DNA of 64,000 nt, taken from assembly GCF_001038625.1 (NCBI RefSeq), contig NZ_CP011803.1, positions 1,860,001 to 1,924,000 on the forward strand, given 5' to 3'. Positions within the stretch are counted from its first letter, which is position 1. Each line of letters begins with the position of its first letter. The DNA comes from Clostridium carboxidivorans P7. Its GTDB lineage: Bacteria > Bacillota > Clostridia > Clostridiales > Clostridiaceae. The notes below the pieces were generated by a model that made no database searches, was not told where the DNA came from, and saw only the letters and a list, made by a program, of their open reading frames with translations. The translations under genes were made by a program, and so were the position numbers. This document shows positions 27,664 through 36,591 of the stretch, piece by piece.

Positions 27664-29304
27664 TTAGTTACTTATTTTTTCTAAGTCTATGTTAAATGCT
27701 TTTTTCCACAAAACAATATTTACTACTAACATAATAACACTAAATACATATACACCATAATGTACTGATGTATAATTGTAATGTATCAGTGCAAGGACTC
27801 CAAGTATTATCATAAGTGGAATTACAATCAAACCTTCACTTCCTTGTGACACACCAAATTCTTCTGAGAAAGGTAATGCTTTTTTAGTAACTTTAAAACA
27901 CATTACTGTAAACAACATTATATTTAAAAACACTAAAATTAAATCTGGAAATATTTTAACTCCAAATATAGCCATAAATATTACAGCTTCAATAGAATAC
28001 ACAGGTAAAAGCAATCTAACAATAAAAGCTTTTAAAGTTCCTTTAAATATGCTTGATACATCCTTATTAGGTATGATTTTATAAATCCAAGCACCTTTAT
28101 ACTTACCTGAATACTTTATCATCATAACTGCTGTAGGAAGCAATAGTGCACAAAAATATATATTCAAATACATTTTACTTGAAGCTATACCAGACCATCC
28201 TTTATCTTTTAAGTCATTAAGCATAAATATAAATGGAAATATCAAAGAAAATCCTAAGGATGGATAAACTTTAAGTTTGAATTCTCTTTCATTTTTCATC
28301 ATATCTGAAGCAAATCTAAAAAATATTCTTTCTTGTTTATTAGTGCAAACTATTTTTGATAGTATATTTAAGAACTTTTTATTTTCTCCTTTAGCCTTCT
28401 TGCTATTATCGTTTAATTTTTGTAAATTTCTTTCAAACACAGGTATCAATTTTATATATACTATTATAGAAATCATAGGAACAACTATTACAAGTACTGA
28501 AAATATTATAAAATAGATATTATAGTTTCTATGCAGCAACATTTCAAAAGGTGCTCCAAACCACATTGGAACTATAAAATATTGCCACCATTTTGGAGTA
28601 AATATTATATTTAAATTCACAAAATTAAACAATCTTCCTATTAATTGATATCCTACTGCTATGGTTATGGATAAAATTATTTGAATATAATTTATCATAT
28701 CCTTTAACTTCTCACCATCAAAAAACTTTAGTATAAATAAATATAATAAAGCAGTAATTACCACTATAAATAAATCCATAAGAATTATTTCAAACAAAAA
28801 TATTATAAAAAATAAAATTCCATTAGTTATTAAAGAGGTTATTAATGCAAGTCCAGAAATGGAAATAGTAATAAAAAACATATAAATCAGTACATGTATA
28901 GTTTTTGCCATACTTAAAGTTTTACTGTTCACTGGTTTTGATCCTATAATATTTTTATCTCTAATGTCTAAAAGCACAGAAGAAAAATCGGAAATTAGAG
29001 AAGTCATAATCATAAACATTAATATTCCAAAAACAAAACTCATTTGAAACATAAAGTTTTTACCAAAACACACTAAAGGAATCATAATTATCCCAATTAA
29101 TCCATAGACCCATAGAGATTTTATAAAATTATTTTCATCTTTACTTTTCTTTTTTGAGGAATTACCTATAGCTGTAGGAACTCTTCTTCCATCCATAATA
29201 AACTTGACTTGAAGTATTTTCCTCATGATACAGTAATCCACTCCAATTTTTTCAAAGAAACCTTCAAATCTATCTAAAAATTTTAATACTTTAAAATCTT
29301 TCAT
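27664..29304 (-). CDS. ABC transporter permease (multi-helix, exporter type)
   Basis: This 546-residue polytopic membrane protein has about twelve hydrophobic segments (for example GLIGIIMIPLVCFGK and AKTIHVLIYMFFITISISGL). It begins 4 bases after the ATPase gene and has a GGAGAG ribosome site. It resembles the large permeases paired with YthP/EcsA-like ATPases in Firmicutes. The substrate cannot be told from the sequence. Together with the ATPase and the radical SAM gene it forms a three-gene operon. Confidence 0.8.
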   Translation of the reverse strand: MKDFKVLKFLDRFEGFFEKIGVDYCIMRKILQVKFIMDGRRVPTAIGNSSKKKSKDENNFIKSLWVYGLIGIIMIPLVCFGKNFMFQMSFVFGILMFMIMTSLISDFSSVLLDIRDKNIIGSKPVNSKTLSMAKTIHVLIYMFFITISISGLALITSLITNGILFFIIFLFEIILMDLFIVVITALLYLFILKFFDGEKLKDMINYIQIILSITIAVGYQLIGRLFNFVNLNIIFTPKWWQYFIVPMWFGAPFEMLLHRNYNIYFIIFSVLVIVVPMISIIVYIKLIPVFERNLQKLNDNSKKAKGENKKFLNILSKIVCTNKQERIFFRFASDMMKNEREFKLKVYPSLGFSLIFPFIFMLNDLKDKGWSGIASSKMYLNIYFCALLLPTAVMMIKYSGKYKGAWIYKIIPNKDVSSIFKGTLKAFIVRLLLPVYSIEAVIFMAIFGVKIFPDLILVFLNIMLFTVMCFKVTKKALPFSEEFGVSQGSEGLIVIPLMIILGVLALIHYNYTSVHYGVYVFSVIMLVVNIVLWKKAFNIDLEKISN

Positions 29305-29308
29305 ATTA

Positions 29309-30088
29309 CTACTCTCCTTGAACTATAGATACAAATTCCTTAGCTATTTCCCTATGTTCATTAAATCCTGTAAGTTGATTAAATATTTCTTCTAAGGAAC
29401 CTTCTTTACATTTATTCTTTAATTCAGTAAAACTTCCATCAGCAACTATTTGTCCACCATTAATCAATATTATTCTGCTGCTTATCTTTTCAACTACATC
29501 CATTATATGAGATGAATAAAATATAGTTTTATTTTGTGATGCTAACTCTGCTAATATTTCCTTTACCACCATAACACTGTTAGCATCTAAACCACTTAAA
29601 GGTTCATCTAAAAATAATATATCCGGATTATGAAGCAAGCTTGATATTATTAATACTTTCTGACGCATTCCTTTAGAATAAGATGACATTCTAGAATCGT
29701 ACATTTCCTCTAATGAAAATACTTTCATAAGTTTTCTGCCCTTTTCTTCAACATCTTCATAATCTAAGCCATATAGTTCTCCTATAAAAGTTAAGTATTC
29801 TCTTGCTGTAAGATTATCATATATTTCTGCAACTTCTGGAACATAACCTATTTTTCTTTTATATTCCACACTGCCATTTGATATGTCATTTCCTAAAATT
29901 TCTATCTGTCCTGTATATCCTCCTAAAAGTCCTAACATTATCTTCACAGTTGTACTTTTTCCAGCTCCATTAGGTCCTATATATCCTACAATTTGTCCTT
30001 TATATACATCTAAATCTATTCCTCTTAATACTTGTTTTTCCCCATAATTCATTTTCAAATCTCTTATAGTTATAGCAATTTCATTCAT
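29309..30088 (-). CDS. ABC transporter ATP-binding protein
   Basis: This 259-residue nucleotide-binding subunit has Walker A GPNGAGKST (about residues 38-46), the signature YSKGMRQKV (about 138), Walker B ILFLDEPLSG (about 158) and a switch histidine in SSHIMDV. The sequence is typical of DrrA/EcsA-type exporter ATPases. A promoter lies upstream, and the partner permease follows at once. Confidence 0.92.
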   Translation of the reverse strand: MNEIAITIRDLKMNYGEKQVLRGIDLDVYKGQIVGYIGPNGAGKSTTVKIMLGLLGGYTGQIEILGNDISNGSVEYKRKIGYVPEVAEIYDNLTAREYLTFIGELYGLDYEDVEEKGRKLMKVFSLEEMYDSRMSSYSKGMRQKVLIISSLLHNPDILFLDEPLSGLDANSVMVVKEILAELASQNKTIFYSSHIMDVVEKISSRIILINGGQIVADGSFTELKNKCKEGSLEEIFNQLTGFNEHREIAKEFVSIVQGE

Positions 30089-30124
30089 AAAAGCACTCCT
30101 ACCCTTTCCTTAAATATTAAATAG

Positions 30125-30153
30125 ATTTTACCATATTATTACCTACTTAACAA
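30125..30153 (-). promoter_or_regulatory. Promoter of the ABC exporter operon
   Basis: TTGTTA (30148-30153) and TAAAAT (30125-30130) on the minus strand, 17 bases apart, lie about 40 bases before the ATPase start. Confidence 0.55.
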
Positions 30154-30300
30154 TTTCTATTTAATAAGTACAACAATAAGCTAAGTAGTTATAAAATACT
30201 AATAATACTTTTCACCTTATTATAATGCAAATCATATAATAAGGTGTATATTAAGTGTTAGGAGGAATACATTTTGTATTACAATATGGATTTTAATTAT

Positions 30301-30346
30301 TAAAAAAGGTATACAGATTTGCATAAATTCAAACCTATATACCTTT
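30301..30346 (-). terminator. Terminator of tspO
   Basis: AAAGGTATA (30305-30313) pairs with TATACCTTT (30338-30346), with further inner pairing. On the minus strand it ends in a run of six T. It lies 14 bases past the tspO stop. Confidence 0.8.
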
Positions 30347-30359
30347 CTATAAGAACTTT

Positions 30360-30863
30360 TCATATACTATTCAACATCCATATTGTATAATTCAATACAG
30401 CTGCAAATGATACCCAAAGTATATATGGTATCATTAAATAAGCAGATATTTTATCAATTTTATCAAATTCGAAAGTTGTGATCAAAATGGCTACCAATAA
30501 AATCAATAATTCAAAAAAAGCTATACCATAAAGTCTAAATCTAAAAAATATAATTGTCCAAAGGAAATTTAGCATTAATTGAACAGCATATAATTCTATT
30601 GCTTTTTTAATATTCTCACCTTGTTTTCCTCTCATCCATATCCTGTAAGCTGCTGTAGCTATAAGAAAAAATAAGATAGTCCATACTATGGGAAACACCC
30701 AGCTTGGTGGAGAAAATGAGGGTTTATTAAAATTCATATATGTTTTAGAATTAGACATTCCTAAAATGGCACTTAATATTCCAATACCTTCTGCTATTAT
30801 AATACTTACAATAAGACTAACTATACTCTTATCTTTATTTACTTTAAATATATTAGAAATCAT
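30360..30863 (-). CDS. tspO: TspO/MBR family membrane protein
   Basis: This 167-residue protein has five predicted membrane helices and the family signature KPSFSPPSWVFPIVWTILF near residue 47. Conserved aromatic helix ends also appear (AAYRIW, FLWTIIFFRF). TspO binds tetrapyrroles and is involved in porphyrin and stress handling in bacteria; its transport role is disputed. The ribosome site AAGGAG at 30896-30901 is one arm of a perfect 13-bp hairpin, so translation may be controlled. The gene lies 98 bases behind the CBS gene. Confidence 0.92.
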   Translation of the reverse strand: MISNIFKVNKDKSIVSLIVSIIIAEGIGILSAILGMSNSKTYMNFNKPSFSPPSWVFPIVWTILFFLIATAAYRIWMRGKQGENIKKAIELYAVQLMLNFLWTIIFFRFRLYGIAFFELLILLVAILITTFEFDKIDKISAYLMIPYILWVSFAAVLNYTIWMLNSI

Positions 30864-30870
30864 AAAATCA

Positions 30871-30901
30871 CTCCTTAAAACAATTATATTGTTTTAAGGA
30901 G
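30871..30901 (-). promoter_or_regulatory. Hairpin sequestering the tspO ribosome binding site
   Basis: CTCCTTAAAACAA (30871-30883) and TTGTTTTAAGGAG (30889-30901) form a perfect 13-bp stem with a 5-base loop. In the tspO message the AAGGAG Shine-Dalgarno is paired in this stem, 7 bases before the ATG. On the plus strand a T-run follows, so the same dyad could also stop antisense transcription. Confidence 0.55.
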
Positions 30902-30961
30902 TTTTTTATTCACAAACTAAATTTCAATGTAATATTAAGCTTTATTATTTAATTAAATAAA

Positions 30962-31381
30962 CTATACCATTTCTTCAGTTTTTAAAAAATTTTTATAACA
31001 ATAATTTATTATATCACTTCTCTTTATTATTCCTATAAATATTTCATTATCATCTACAACAGGAATAAAATTTTGATTTACAGACGTATAAAATAAATCT
31101 TCTATATTAGAATCGATATGAACAGGTTTATTTATCATCCTTCTTGGTATATCATTTACCTTTATTTTGTTTGTATCTTTAAAATCTAAATTTTTAGTAT
31201 TCTTCAATTTCCACAGCAAATCTCCTTCTGTAAGAGTACCTATATACCTTCCACCATCATCTAAAATTGGAATAGCCGTATACCTATGATACTCCATTCT
31301 TTCAAGAGCTTGTCTCATAGTTGAATTTATGTTTTCACACACCACTTCATTTTTAGGAGTCAAGAAAAACGCTATGTTCAT
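30962..31381 (-). CDS. CBS-domain pair protein
   Basis: This 139-residue protein consists of two CBS motifs (residues about 8-60 and 72-135), with typical segments AIPILDDGGRYIGTLTEGDLLWKL and FIPVVDDNEIFIGIIKRSDIINY in shorter form. CBS pairs bind adenosyl nucleotides (AMP, ATP, SAM) as sensors. There is no attached effector domain, so the regulated partner is unknown. It is upstream of tspO in the same direction and may be co-transcribed. Confidence 0.88.
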   Translation of the reverse strand: MNIAFFLTPKNEVVCENINSTMRQALERMEYHRYTAIPILDDGGRYIGTLTEGDLLWKLKNTKNLDFKDTNKIKVNDIPRRMINKPVHIDSNIEDLFYTSVNQNFIPVVDDNEIFIGIIKRSDIINYCYKNFLKTEEMV

Positions 31382-31635
31382 ATTACCTCATCTACCTTTC
31401 CTTTACTATTTATATGCATTTTAAACTGTAAATGAATAATTTTTTACTAAATCCATCTTTAGGTATTTTTATTACTATACTATATAGTTGCAAATACATT
31501 ATACTTCTTAATTATAAAAAACTCAACAAACTAATTTTTAACATTTTATTAAGCAAATAATACAATTTTTCTAATCACAATTTTCTGCCCACAGCATAGT
31601 ATATACTATAATAATTTTTGAAGGAAGGAATTTGA

Positions 31636-31893
31636 ATGTATCCTTATTATCCAATGTATCCTTATTATCCAAATTATCCAATGTCATATCCTTATTATTT
31701 AAGAGATGAAGATGAAGGTTTCAATCCTGAAGAAGATTTTGAAGATGAAGATATAGGTTTTAGAGGTCACCATCACCGCCGCCGCAGATGTTGTTTCCCA
31801 AGTTGTGGATGCTGCTCTAGCTGCTGCTTCCCAAGTTTTGGATGTTTCCCATTTAATTCTTGTTCTTCTTTTGGTTTCGGATGCGGATGCTAG
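31636..31893 (+). CDS. Small Tyr/Pro-, Asp/Glu- and Cys-rich protein (coat-like)
   Basis: This 85-residue low-complexity protein has three zones. Residues 1-22 are YP/YY repeats, residues 23-42 are acidic, then a basic GHHHRRRR stretch leads into a tail with 13 cysteines (CCFPSCGCCSSCC...). AAGGAAGG precedes the ATG, and a good terminator follows at 31981. The composition is typical of cross-linked spore-coat or metal-binding proteins, but no family is recognised. Possible roles are coat cross-linking through Tyr and Cys, or metal binding. Confidence 0.6.
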   Translation: MYPYYPMYPYYPNYPMSYPYYLRDEDEGFNPEEDFEDEDIGFRGHHHRRRRCCFPSCGCCSSCCFPSFGCFPFNSCSSFGFGCGC

Positions 31894-31980
31894 ACTAAAT
31901 TTTATTTAAAATTATCTAGTACTTAACATTACTTTATCATAGTTCTAAAAAATTCTAAAATGTAAACTATTCTATAAAAA

Positions 31981-32010
31981 CTTCGGGAGTTCTTTTTCCC
32001 GGGGTTTTTT
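31981..32010 (+). terminator. Terminator of the Cys-rich small gene
   Basis: CTTCGGGA pairs with TCCCGGGG (two wobble pairs), followed by TTTTTT on the plus strand. This is much more GC-rich than its surroundings. Confidence 0.85.
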
Positions 32011-32032
32011 ATGTTTGTACAATATATTTTGA

Positions 32033-32704
32033 TTAATATGCATGATTCATTCTAACCTCTAATATTTTTTGAATATGGTTAAAAAATATTATAATAACCC
32101 AATATATTAATGCAACTGCTAAATAGTTTTCAAAAAATTTATATGTAGCTGCTGCAGACATTTGTGCTTGAGCTAAAATTTCTGCCACCCCTAAAGTGAA
32201 TGCCAATGAAGAACTCTTAAGTAAATCTACAAAAGTATTTCCAAGTGCAGGTATTGCTACTCTTGCAGCCTGAGGAAGTACTATTCTTTTCATCCCCTGC
32301 CAACTTGTCATCCCTAATGCTTTAACTGCTTCCATTTGACCTTTATCCACAGACCCTATAGCTCCTCTTAAAATTTCCACCATATATGCTGAACTATTCA
32401 TACTTAGTCCTATTATAGCAGCAGTATAAGCATTAATATTCTTTAAGATTGGTATAATTTGAGGTAATCCATAATACAGTAAAAAAAGCTGTACCAATAA
32501 AGGAGTACCCCTAAAAAATGATATATATACTTTTAATAAAGGATTTATTAATTTTATGTCATAGTTTAAAATAATCACTAATATTAAAGCTATACTCAGT
32601 CCTAATATCATAGATATTAATGCAAGACTAATTGTTAAATGTGTATATTTTAATAGCAAAGGAAAGATTCCCATCATATAGTTTATATCAAAGTTTACTT
32701 TCAT
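32033..32704 (-). CDS. tcyB: Amino acid (cystine-type) ABC transporter permease
   Basis: The start is set at the ATG at 32704 (MKVNFDINYM), 9 bases after AGGTG. The GTG further upstream overlaps this site. This is a 223-residue HisM/GlnP-family permease with about five membrane helices, the conserved FFRGTPLLVQLF motif early on, and the EAA loop EAVKALGMTSWQGMKRIVLP. It pairs with the binding protein gene 18 bases upstream. No ATPase gene is present here, so the subunit must come from elsewhere. Cystine specificity is inferred from the binding protein and from the cysteine-type T-box. Confidence 0.8.
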   Translation of the reverse strand: MKVNFDINYMMGIFPLLLKYTHLTISLALISMILGLSIALILVIILNYDIKLINPLLKVYISFFRGTPLLVQLFLLYYGLPQIIPILKNINAYTAAIIGLSMNSSAYMVEILRGAIGSVDKGQMEAVKALGMTSWQGMKRIVLPQAARVAIPALGNTFVDLLKSSSLAFTLGVAEILAQAQMSAAATYKFFENYLAVALIYWVIIIFFNHIQKILEVRMNHAY

Positions 32705-32722
32705 ATTTATCATCACCTAATA

Positions 32723-33523
32723 TTATTTTTTAGTTATATCAATATTAACCCACTTTTTAGATATTTTAGTTAAGGTTCCATCTGATCTCATATCCACAAG
32801 TGCTTTATTGACTTTTTCAACTATTTTCTTGTTTTCATCATTTTTGACAAAAGGAAAAGCATTTTCTAATGGTTGTACATCTTTACCTGCTAATTGAAGA
32901 GGGAGCTTATTTTCTTGAACTACAGCTAATGCTGAAACTTTGTCATCCATCATAGCATCTATTCTTCCCAATGCAACATCTTGCCTCATTCCACCATCAT
33001 TATCATATGTCACAACCTTAATGGAATTACTTTTATCATTATCTTTTACTATCTGTTCATAATTACTTCCTAAGCTTACCCCTATTTTCTTTCCCTTTAA
33101 ATCATCTAATTTTGTAATTGAATTATTACCTTTTTTAACCATAATTTGTGCACCTGAATATACATATGCATCAGTAAATAAGTATTTATCTTTTCTTTTA
33201 TCTGTTATAGTTATTTCATTTGCTATAGTATCCACTTTACCAGCATCAAGCATTCCAAATAATCCACTAAATGATGCAGTTACAAACTCTGGTTTATATC
33301 CTGTTCTTTTTCCTATTTCATTCCAAACATCTACCTCAAAACCATCAATTTTATTATCTTTATTCTTAAATGTATAAGGGTAATATCCACCAGACATGCC
33401 TATTTTTATTACCTTATTTTGTCCACTACCTTGAGCTTGTGTTGAATTTGTTGACGAACATCCTGTAAACATCATAATTGATAATAATCCTGCTGCTATA
33501 ACTGTTTTTACATTTTTAATCAT
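32723..33523 (-). CDS. tcyA: Cystine-type substrate-binding lipoprotein
   Basis: This 266-residue family 3 solute-binding protein has a signal peptide and lipobox (LSIMMFTGC; Cys near residue 22). Characteristic segments are GGYYPYTFKNKDNKIDGFEVD and DTIANEITITDKRKDKYLFT, shown here only in part. Its C terminus (NKALVDMRSDGTLTKISKKW) closely resembles Bacillus TcyA, the L-cystine binding protein. Expression is probably induced when charged tRNA-Cys is short, since a T-box with a TGC specifier precedes it. A 45-codon ORF ends 15 bases upstream. Confidence 0.83.
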   Translation of the reverse strand: MIKNVKTVIAAGLLSIMMFTGCSSTNSTQAQGSGQNKVIKIGMSGGYYPYTFKNKDNKIDGFEVDVWNEIGKRTGYKPEFVTASFSGLFGMLDAGKVDTIANEITITDKRKDKYLFTDAYVYSGAQIMVKKGNNSITKLDDLKGKKIGVSLGSNYEQIVKDNDKSNSIKVVTYDNDGGMRQDVALGRIDAMMDDKVSALAVVQENKLPLQLAGKDVQPLENAFPFVKNDENKKIVEKVNKALVDMRSDGTLTKISKKWVNIDITKK

Positions 33524-33538
33524 TAATAATCTCCTCCG

Positions 33539-33676
33539 TTACACTCTAATATACTTTTTGCTAAAATATATGTTACCTCTATTAGGAAACACCACTACCA
33601 TATTTCCTTCTGGTATGGTATCTGCTAGTTTTAATACCGTTACCATACCAGAAGGAAATTCAAAACCCTTATACAC
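33539..33676 (-). CDS. Small ORF in the cysteine T-box leader, 45 codons
   Basis: The GTG at 33676 follows AAGGAGG at 9-base spacing and opens a 45-codon frame ending 15 bases before tcyA. The product (SGMVTVLKLADTIPEGN then VVVFPNRGNIYFS) looks like the C-terminal end of a PLP-dependent cysteine synthase family protein, so it may be the remnant of a cysK-like gene. Unexpectedly, codons 6-25 include a perfect 19-bp inverted repeat. It may be a degraded gene, a leader peptide, or a real small protein. Confidence 0.4.
   Translation of the reverse strand: MYKGFEFPSGMVTVLKLADTIPEGNMVVVFPNRGNIYFSKKYIRV
33602..33659 (-). repeat. Perfect 19-bp inverted repeat within the T-box leader ORF
   Basis: The arm at 33602-33620 (ATTTCCTTCTGGTATGGTA) and its exact complement at 33641-33659 are separated by 20 bases. 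It is not followed by a T-run. An overlapping alternative pairing (AGGAAA/TTTCCT) is possible just downstream, so two mutually exclusive folds may exist. Confidence 0.6.
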
Positions 33677-33842
33677 ATTTTCTATCCCTCCTTAATTCCC
33701 TTTGCTGCGAATATTCCTGTTTCAGTATATTCTCTTAAACTTATTTTATTATTTTAAAGTTATACAGTGATAAATTGCAAAATTTACACAAATAAATAAG
33801 CTATTTTAATGTAATGACTTTGTTTTTGGACTCCGGATTCCG

Positions 33843-34130
33843 AAAAACAAAAAACTCCTGCCTCCATTACAGAGGCAGAAGTATAATTCCGCGGTTCCAC
33901 TCTGTTTATTATGTAAAACTAAACCAATAACACATAACAACTCTTAATTTTGGTACAATCATACCTCAACGCTTTAACGGGCGTACCCGCTGAAGTCTAC
34001 TAAACTTCAATTCAGTGCTCTGAGATGCACTTCAGTTACTTTCAACTCAAGATCTCTTACACCCAATGGAGATCCCTCTCTGTCAGTTTCCTATAACTTA
34101 CTCTTCTCATCATTGCAATTCTTAGTATTT
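33843..34130 (-). ncRNA. T-box riboswitch, cysteine type (specifier TGC)
   Basis: The minus-strand leader has the T-box sequence AGTGGAACCGCGG (33888-33902 region). A terminator with arms at 33854-33864/33872-33882 and a T-run follows it. Stem I is recognisable: the AGAGTA loop-E strand opposite GAAGTGCA, closed by TGAGA/TCTCA and AGTTA/TAACT. The specifier is read as TGC (Cys, 34027-34029), followed by the usual A. Uncharged tRNA-Cys would promote readthrough into the cystine importer genes. GTG (Val) is the less likely reading. Confidence 0.88.
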
Positions 34131-34251
34131 AACTATGTTTACTATGATTTATTTCATGTATATTATATTACTACACAAATAAAATTTTAGCAAGTACTTA
34201 TAAAAATTTTAATTTGTATTTTTACATGTAAAAACTACCAACCTTTAATAA

Positions 34252-34282
34252 ACAGTGAAGGATTAATGATTTCCCTCACTGT
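34252..34282 (-). terminator. Terminator of the collagen-like gene
   Basis: ACAGTGA and TCACTGT arms with GGA/TCC inner pairs (11 bp in all) lie about 80 bases past the stop codon. They are followed on the minus strand by a short T-rich stretch. Strength is moderate. Confidence 0.55.
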
Positions 34283-34360
34283 AAATTGTATATTTTTAAT
34301 TATAAAGTAACTTTACAATATTAAAATTTTAATGATTATATTACGCTTTGAAATCAATTT

Positions 34361-36373
34361 TTATTTAATATCTTCTACATAGCAATTAGATACTAATGCA
34401 TTGCATCCTAATAAAGTCACTCCATAAGCTGATATAATTACTGGCTGTTCTTCTAAATCTACTCCACCTGCTCTTACTGTAACTTCTCTCCCTGTTTCTG
34501 CTAATTCTGTGAAAATTCTTCTTAAATTTGCCTCAAAATCAGTATTATTATTTGAATTAATATTAAGTGGTTCTTCTAAAAATTTTATTTTAATACTTCC
34601 ATCCTTTTTAATAAAGGAATCTGTTCCTCCTAAAACTATAGATGCTATCTTACAAATATCAATTCTATGAATTATAGTTCCTTCACAATTTTCCAGTACA
34701 AAAATACTGCTATCATTTCCTTCTGGAAGCAATTCAGCAGGTATCCCTGATGCTGATCCACTATTTTCATAATTTACAGTAATTGTTGATGTTGGGAATA
34801 AATCTATTATCTGTTCTAATACATTTCTTACCTGCCTAATGCATGGACATTGAGCTAATTCACCTGATGGCCCTGGATCTCCTCTTCTTCCTTTTCTTCC
34901 TCGATGTCCTCTCTTTCCTCTTCGACCTCTTTCACCTTGTTCTCCTGGATCTCCCTGCTCACCTTGTGGTCCTTGTATTCCTTCTGGTCCTTGTGGTCCC
35001 ATTTCACCTGGATCTCCGTCTTCTCCTCTTCTACCTCGATGTCCTCTTTTTCCTCTTGGACCTCTTTCTCCTATATAACCACGATGTCCTCTCTTTCCTC
35101 TTCTACCTCTTTCTCCTCTCTCACCTTCTTCTCCTGGATCTCCTTGTTCTCCTTGTGGACCTTGTATTCCTTCTGGTCCTTGTGGTCCCATTTCACCTGG
35201 ATCTCCGTCTTCTCCTCTTCTGCCTCGATGTCCTCTTTTTCCTCTTGGTCCCCTTTCTCCTATATAACCACGATGTCCTCTCTTTCCTCTTTTACCTCTT
35301 TCACCTTGTTCGCCTGGATCTCCCTGCTCGCCTTGTGGTCCTTCTATTCCTTCTGGTCCTTGTGGTCCCATTTCACCTGGATCTCCGTCTTCTCCTCTTC
35401 TGCCTCTCTTTCCCCTTGGACCCATTTCTCCTCTATGACCACGATGTCCTCTCTTTCCTCTTCTGCCTCTTTCACCTTCTTCTCCTGGGTCTCCTTGTTC
35501 TCCTTGTGGACCTTGTATTCCTTCTGGTCCTTGTGGTCCCATTTCACCTGGATCTCCGTCTTCTCCTCTTCTGCCTCGATGTCCTCTTTTTCCTCTTGGT
35601 CCCCTTTCTCCTATATGACCACGATGTCCTCTCTTTCCTCTTCTGCCTCTTTCACCTTCTTCTCCTGGATCTCCCTGCTCGCCTTGTGGTCCTTCTATTC
35701 CTTCTGGTCCTTGTGGTCCCATTTCACCTGGATCTCCGTCTTCTCCTCTTCTGCCTCTCTTTCCCCTTGGACCCATTTCTCCTCTATGACCACGATGTCC
35801 TCTCTTTCCTCTTCTGCCTCTTTCACCTTCTTCTCCTGGGTCTCCTTGTTCTCCTTGTGGACCTTGTATTCCTTCTGGTCCTTGTGGTCCCATTTCACCT
35901 GGATCTCCGTCTTCTCCTCTTCTGCCTCGATGTCCTCTTTTTCCTCTTGGTCCCCTTTCTCCTATATAACCACGATGTCCTCTCTTTCCTCTTTTACCTC
36001 TTTCGCCTTGTTCGCCTGGATCTCCCTGCTCACCTTGTGGTCCTTCTATTCCTTCTGGTCCTTGTGGTCCCATTTCACCTGGATCTCCGTCTTCTCCTCT
36101 TCTGCCTCTCTTTCCCCTTGGACCTCTTTCTCCTCTATGACCACGATGTCCTCTCTTTCCTCTTCTGCCTCTTTCACCTTCTTCTCCTGGGTCTCCTTGT
36201 TCTCCTTGTGGACCTTGTATCCCTTCTGGTCCTTGTGGTCCCATTTCACCTGGATCTCCGTCTTCTCCTCTTCTGCCTCTTCCTCTTTTCCTCTCCCTTT
36301 CCCTTATAACCACGATGTCCTCTCTTTCCTCTTTTACCTCTTTCGCCTTGTTCGCCTGGATCTCCCTGCTCAC
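34361..36373 (-). CDS. Collagen-like spore-surface-type protein, C-terminal part (downstream of frameshift)
   Basis: This frame continues the collagen-like gene after a frameshift near 36290, so it has no start of its own. Its first codons are out-of-frame read of the repeat. It consists of about 500 residues of Gly-X-Y repeats ([24 protein letters not shown]). A globular C-terminal domain of about 165 residues follows ([18 protein letters not shown] onward, ending at SNCYVEDIK). This layout is like BclA-type exosporium proteins, in which the repeat forms a triple helix and the tail trimerises. If the frame is continuous in nature, the full protein is about 830 residues. Confidence 0.75.
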   Translation of the reverse strand: MSREIQANKAKEVKEEREDIVVIRERERKRGRGRRGEDGDPGEMGPQGPEGIQGPQGEQGDPGEEGERGRRGKRGHRGHRGERGPRGKRGRRGEDGDPGEMGPQGPEGIEGPQGEQGDPGEQGERGKRGKRGHRGYIGERGPRGKRGHRGRRGEDGDPGEMGPQGPEGIQGPQGEQGDPGEEGERGRRGKRGHRGHRGEMGPRGKRGRRGEDGDPGEMGPQGPEGIEGPQGEQGDPGEEGERGRRGKRGHRGHIGERGPRGKRGHRGRRGEDGDPGEMGPQGPEGIQGPQGEQGDPGEEGERGRRGKRGHRGHRGEMGPRGKRGRRGEDGDPGEMGPQGPEGIEGPQGEQGDPGEQGERGKRGKRGHRGYIGERGPRGKRGHRGRRGEDGDPGEMGPQGPEGIQGPQGEQGDPGEEGERGERGRRGKRGHRGYIGERGPRGKRGHRGRRGEDGDPGEMGPQGPEGIQGPQGEQGDPGEQGERGRRGKRGHRGRKGRRGDPGPSGELAQCPCIRQVRNVLEQIIDLFPTSTITVNYENSGSASGIPAELLPEGNDSSIFVLENCEGTIIHRIDICKIASIVLGGTDSFIKKDGSIKIKFLEEPLNINSNNNTDFEANLRRIFTELAETGREVTVRAGGVDLEEQPVIISAYGVTLLGCNALVSNCYVEDIK

Positions 36374-36591
36374 CTTGTGGTCCTTCTATTCCTTCTGGTC
36401 CTTGTGGTCCCATTTCACCTGGATCTCCGTCTTCTCCTCTTCTGCCTCTCTTTCCCCTTGGACCCATTTCTCCTCTATGACCACGATGTCCTCTCTTTCC
36501 TCTTCTGCCTCTTTCACCTTCTTCTCCTGGGTCTCCTTGTTCTCCTTGTGGACCTTGTATCCCTTCTGGTCCTTGTGGTCCCATTTCACCT
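35199..36591 (-). repeat. Tandem 351-bp supra-repeat in the collagen-like gene
   Basis: Near-identical 351-bp units (117 codons) start at 35199, 35550 and 35901. A fourth, shortened unit of 340 bp starts at 36252. Each unit holds two shorter Gly-X-Y blocks beginning with the [16 protein letters not shown] segment. Partial units flank the array on both sides. Confidence 0.85.
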
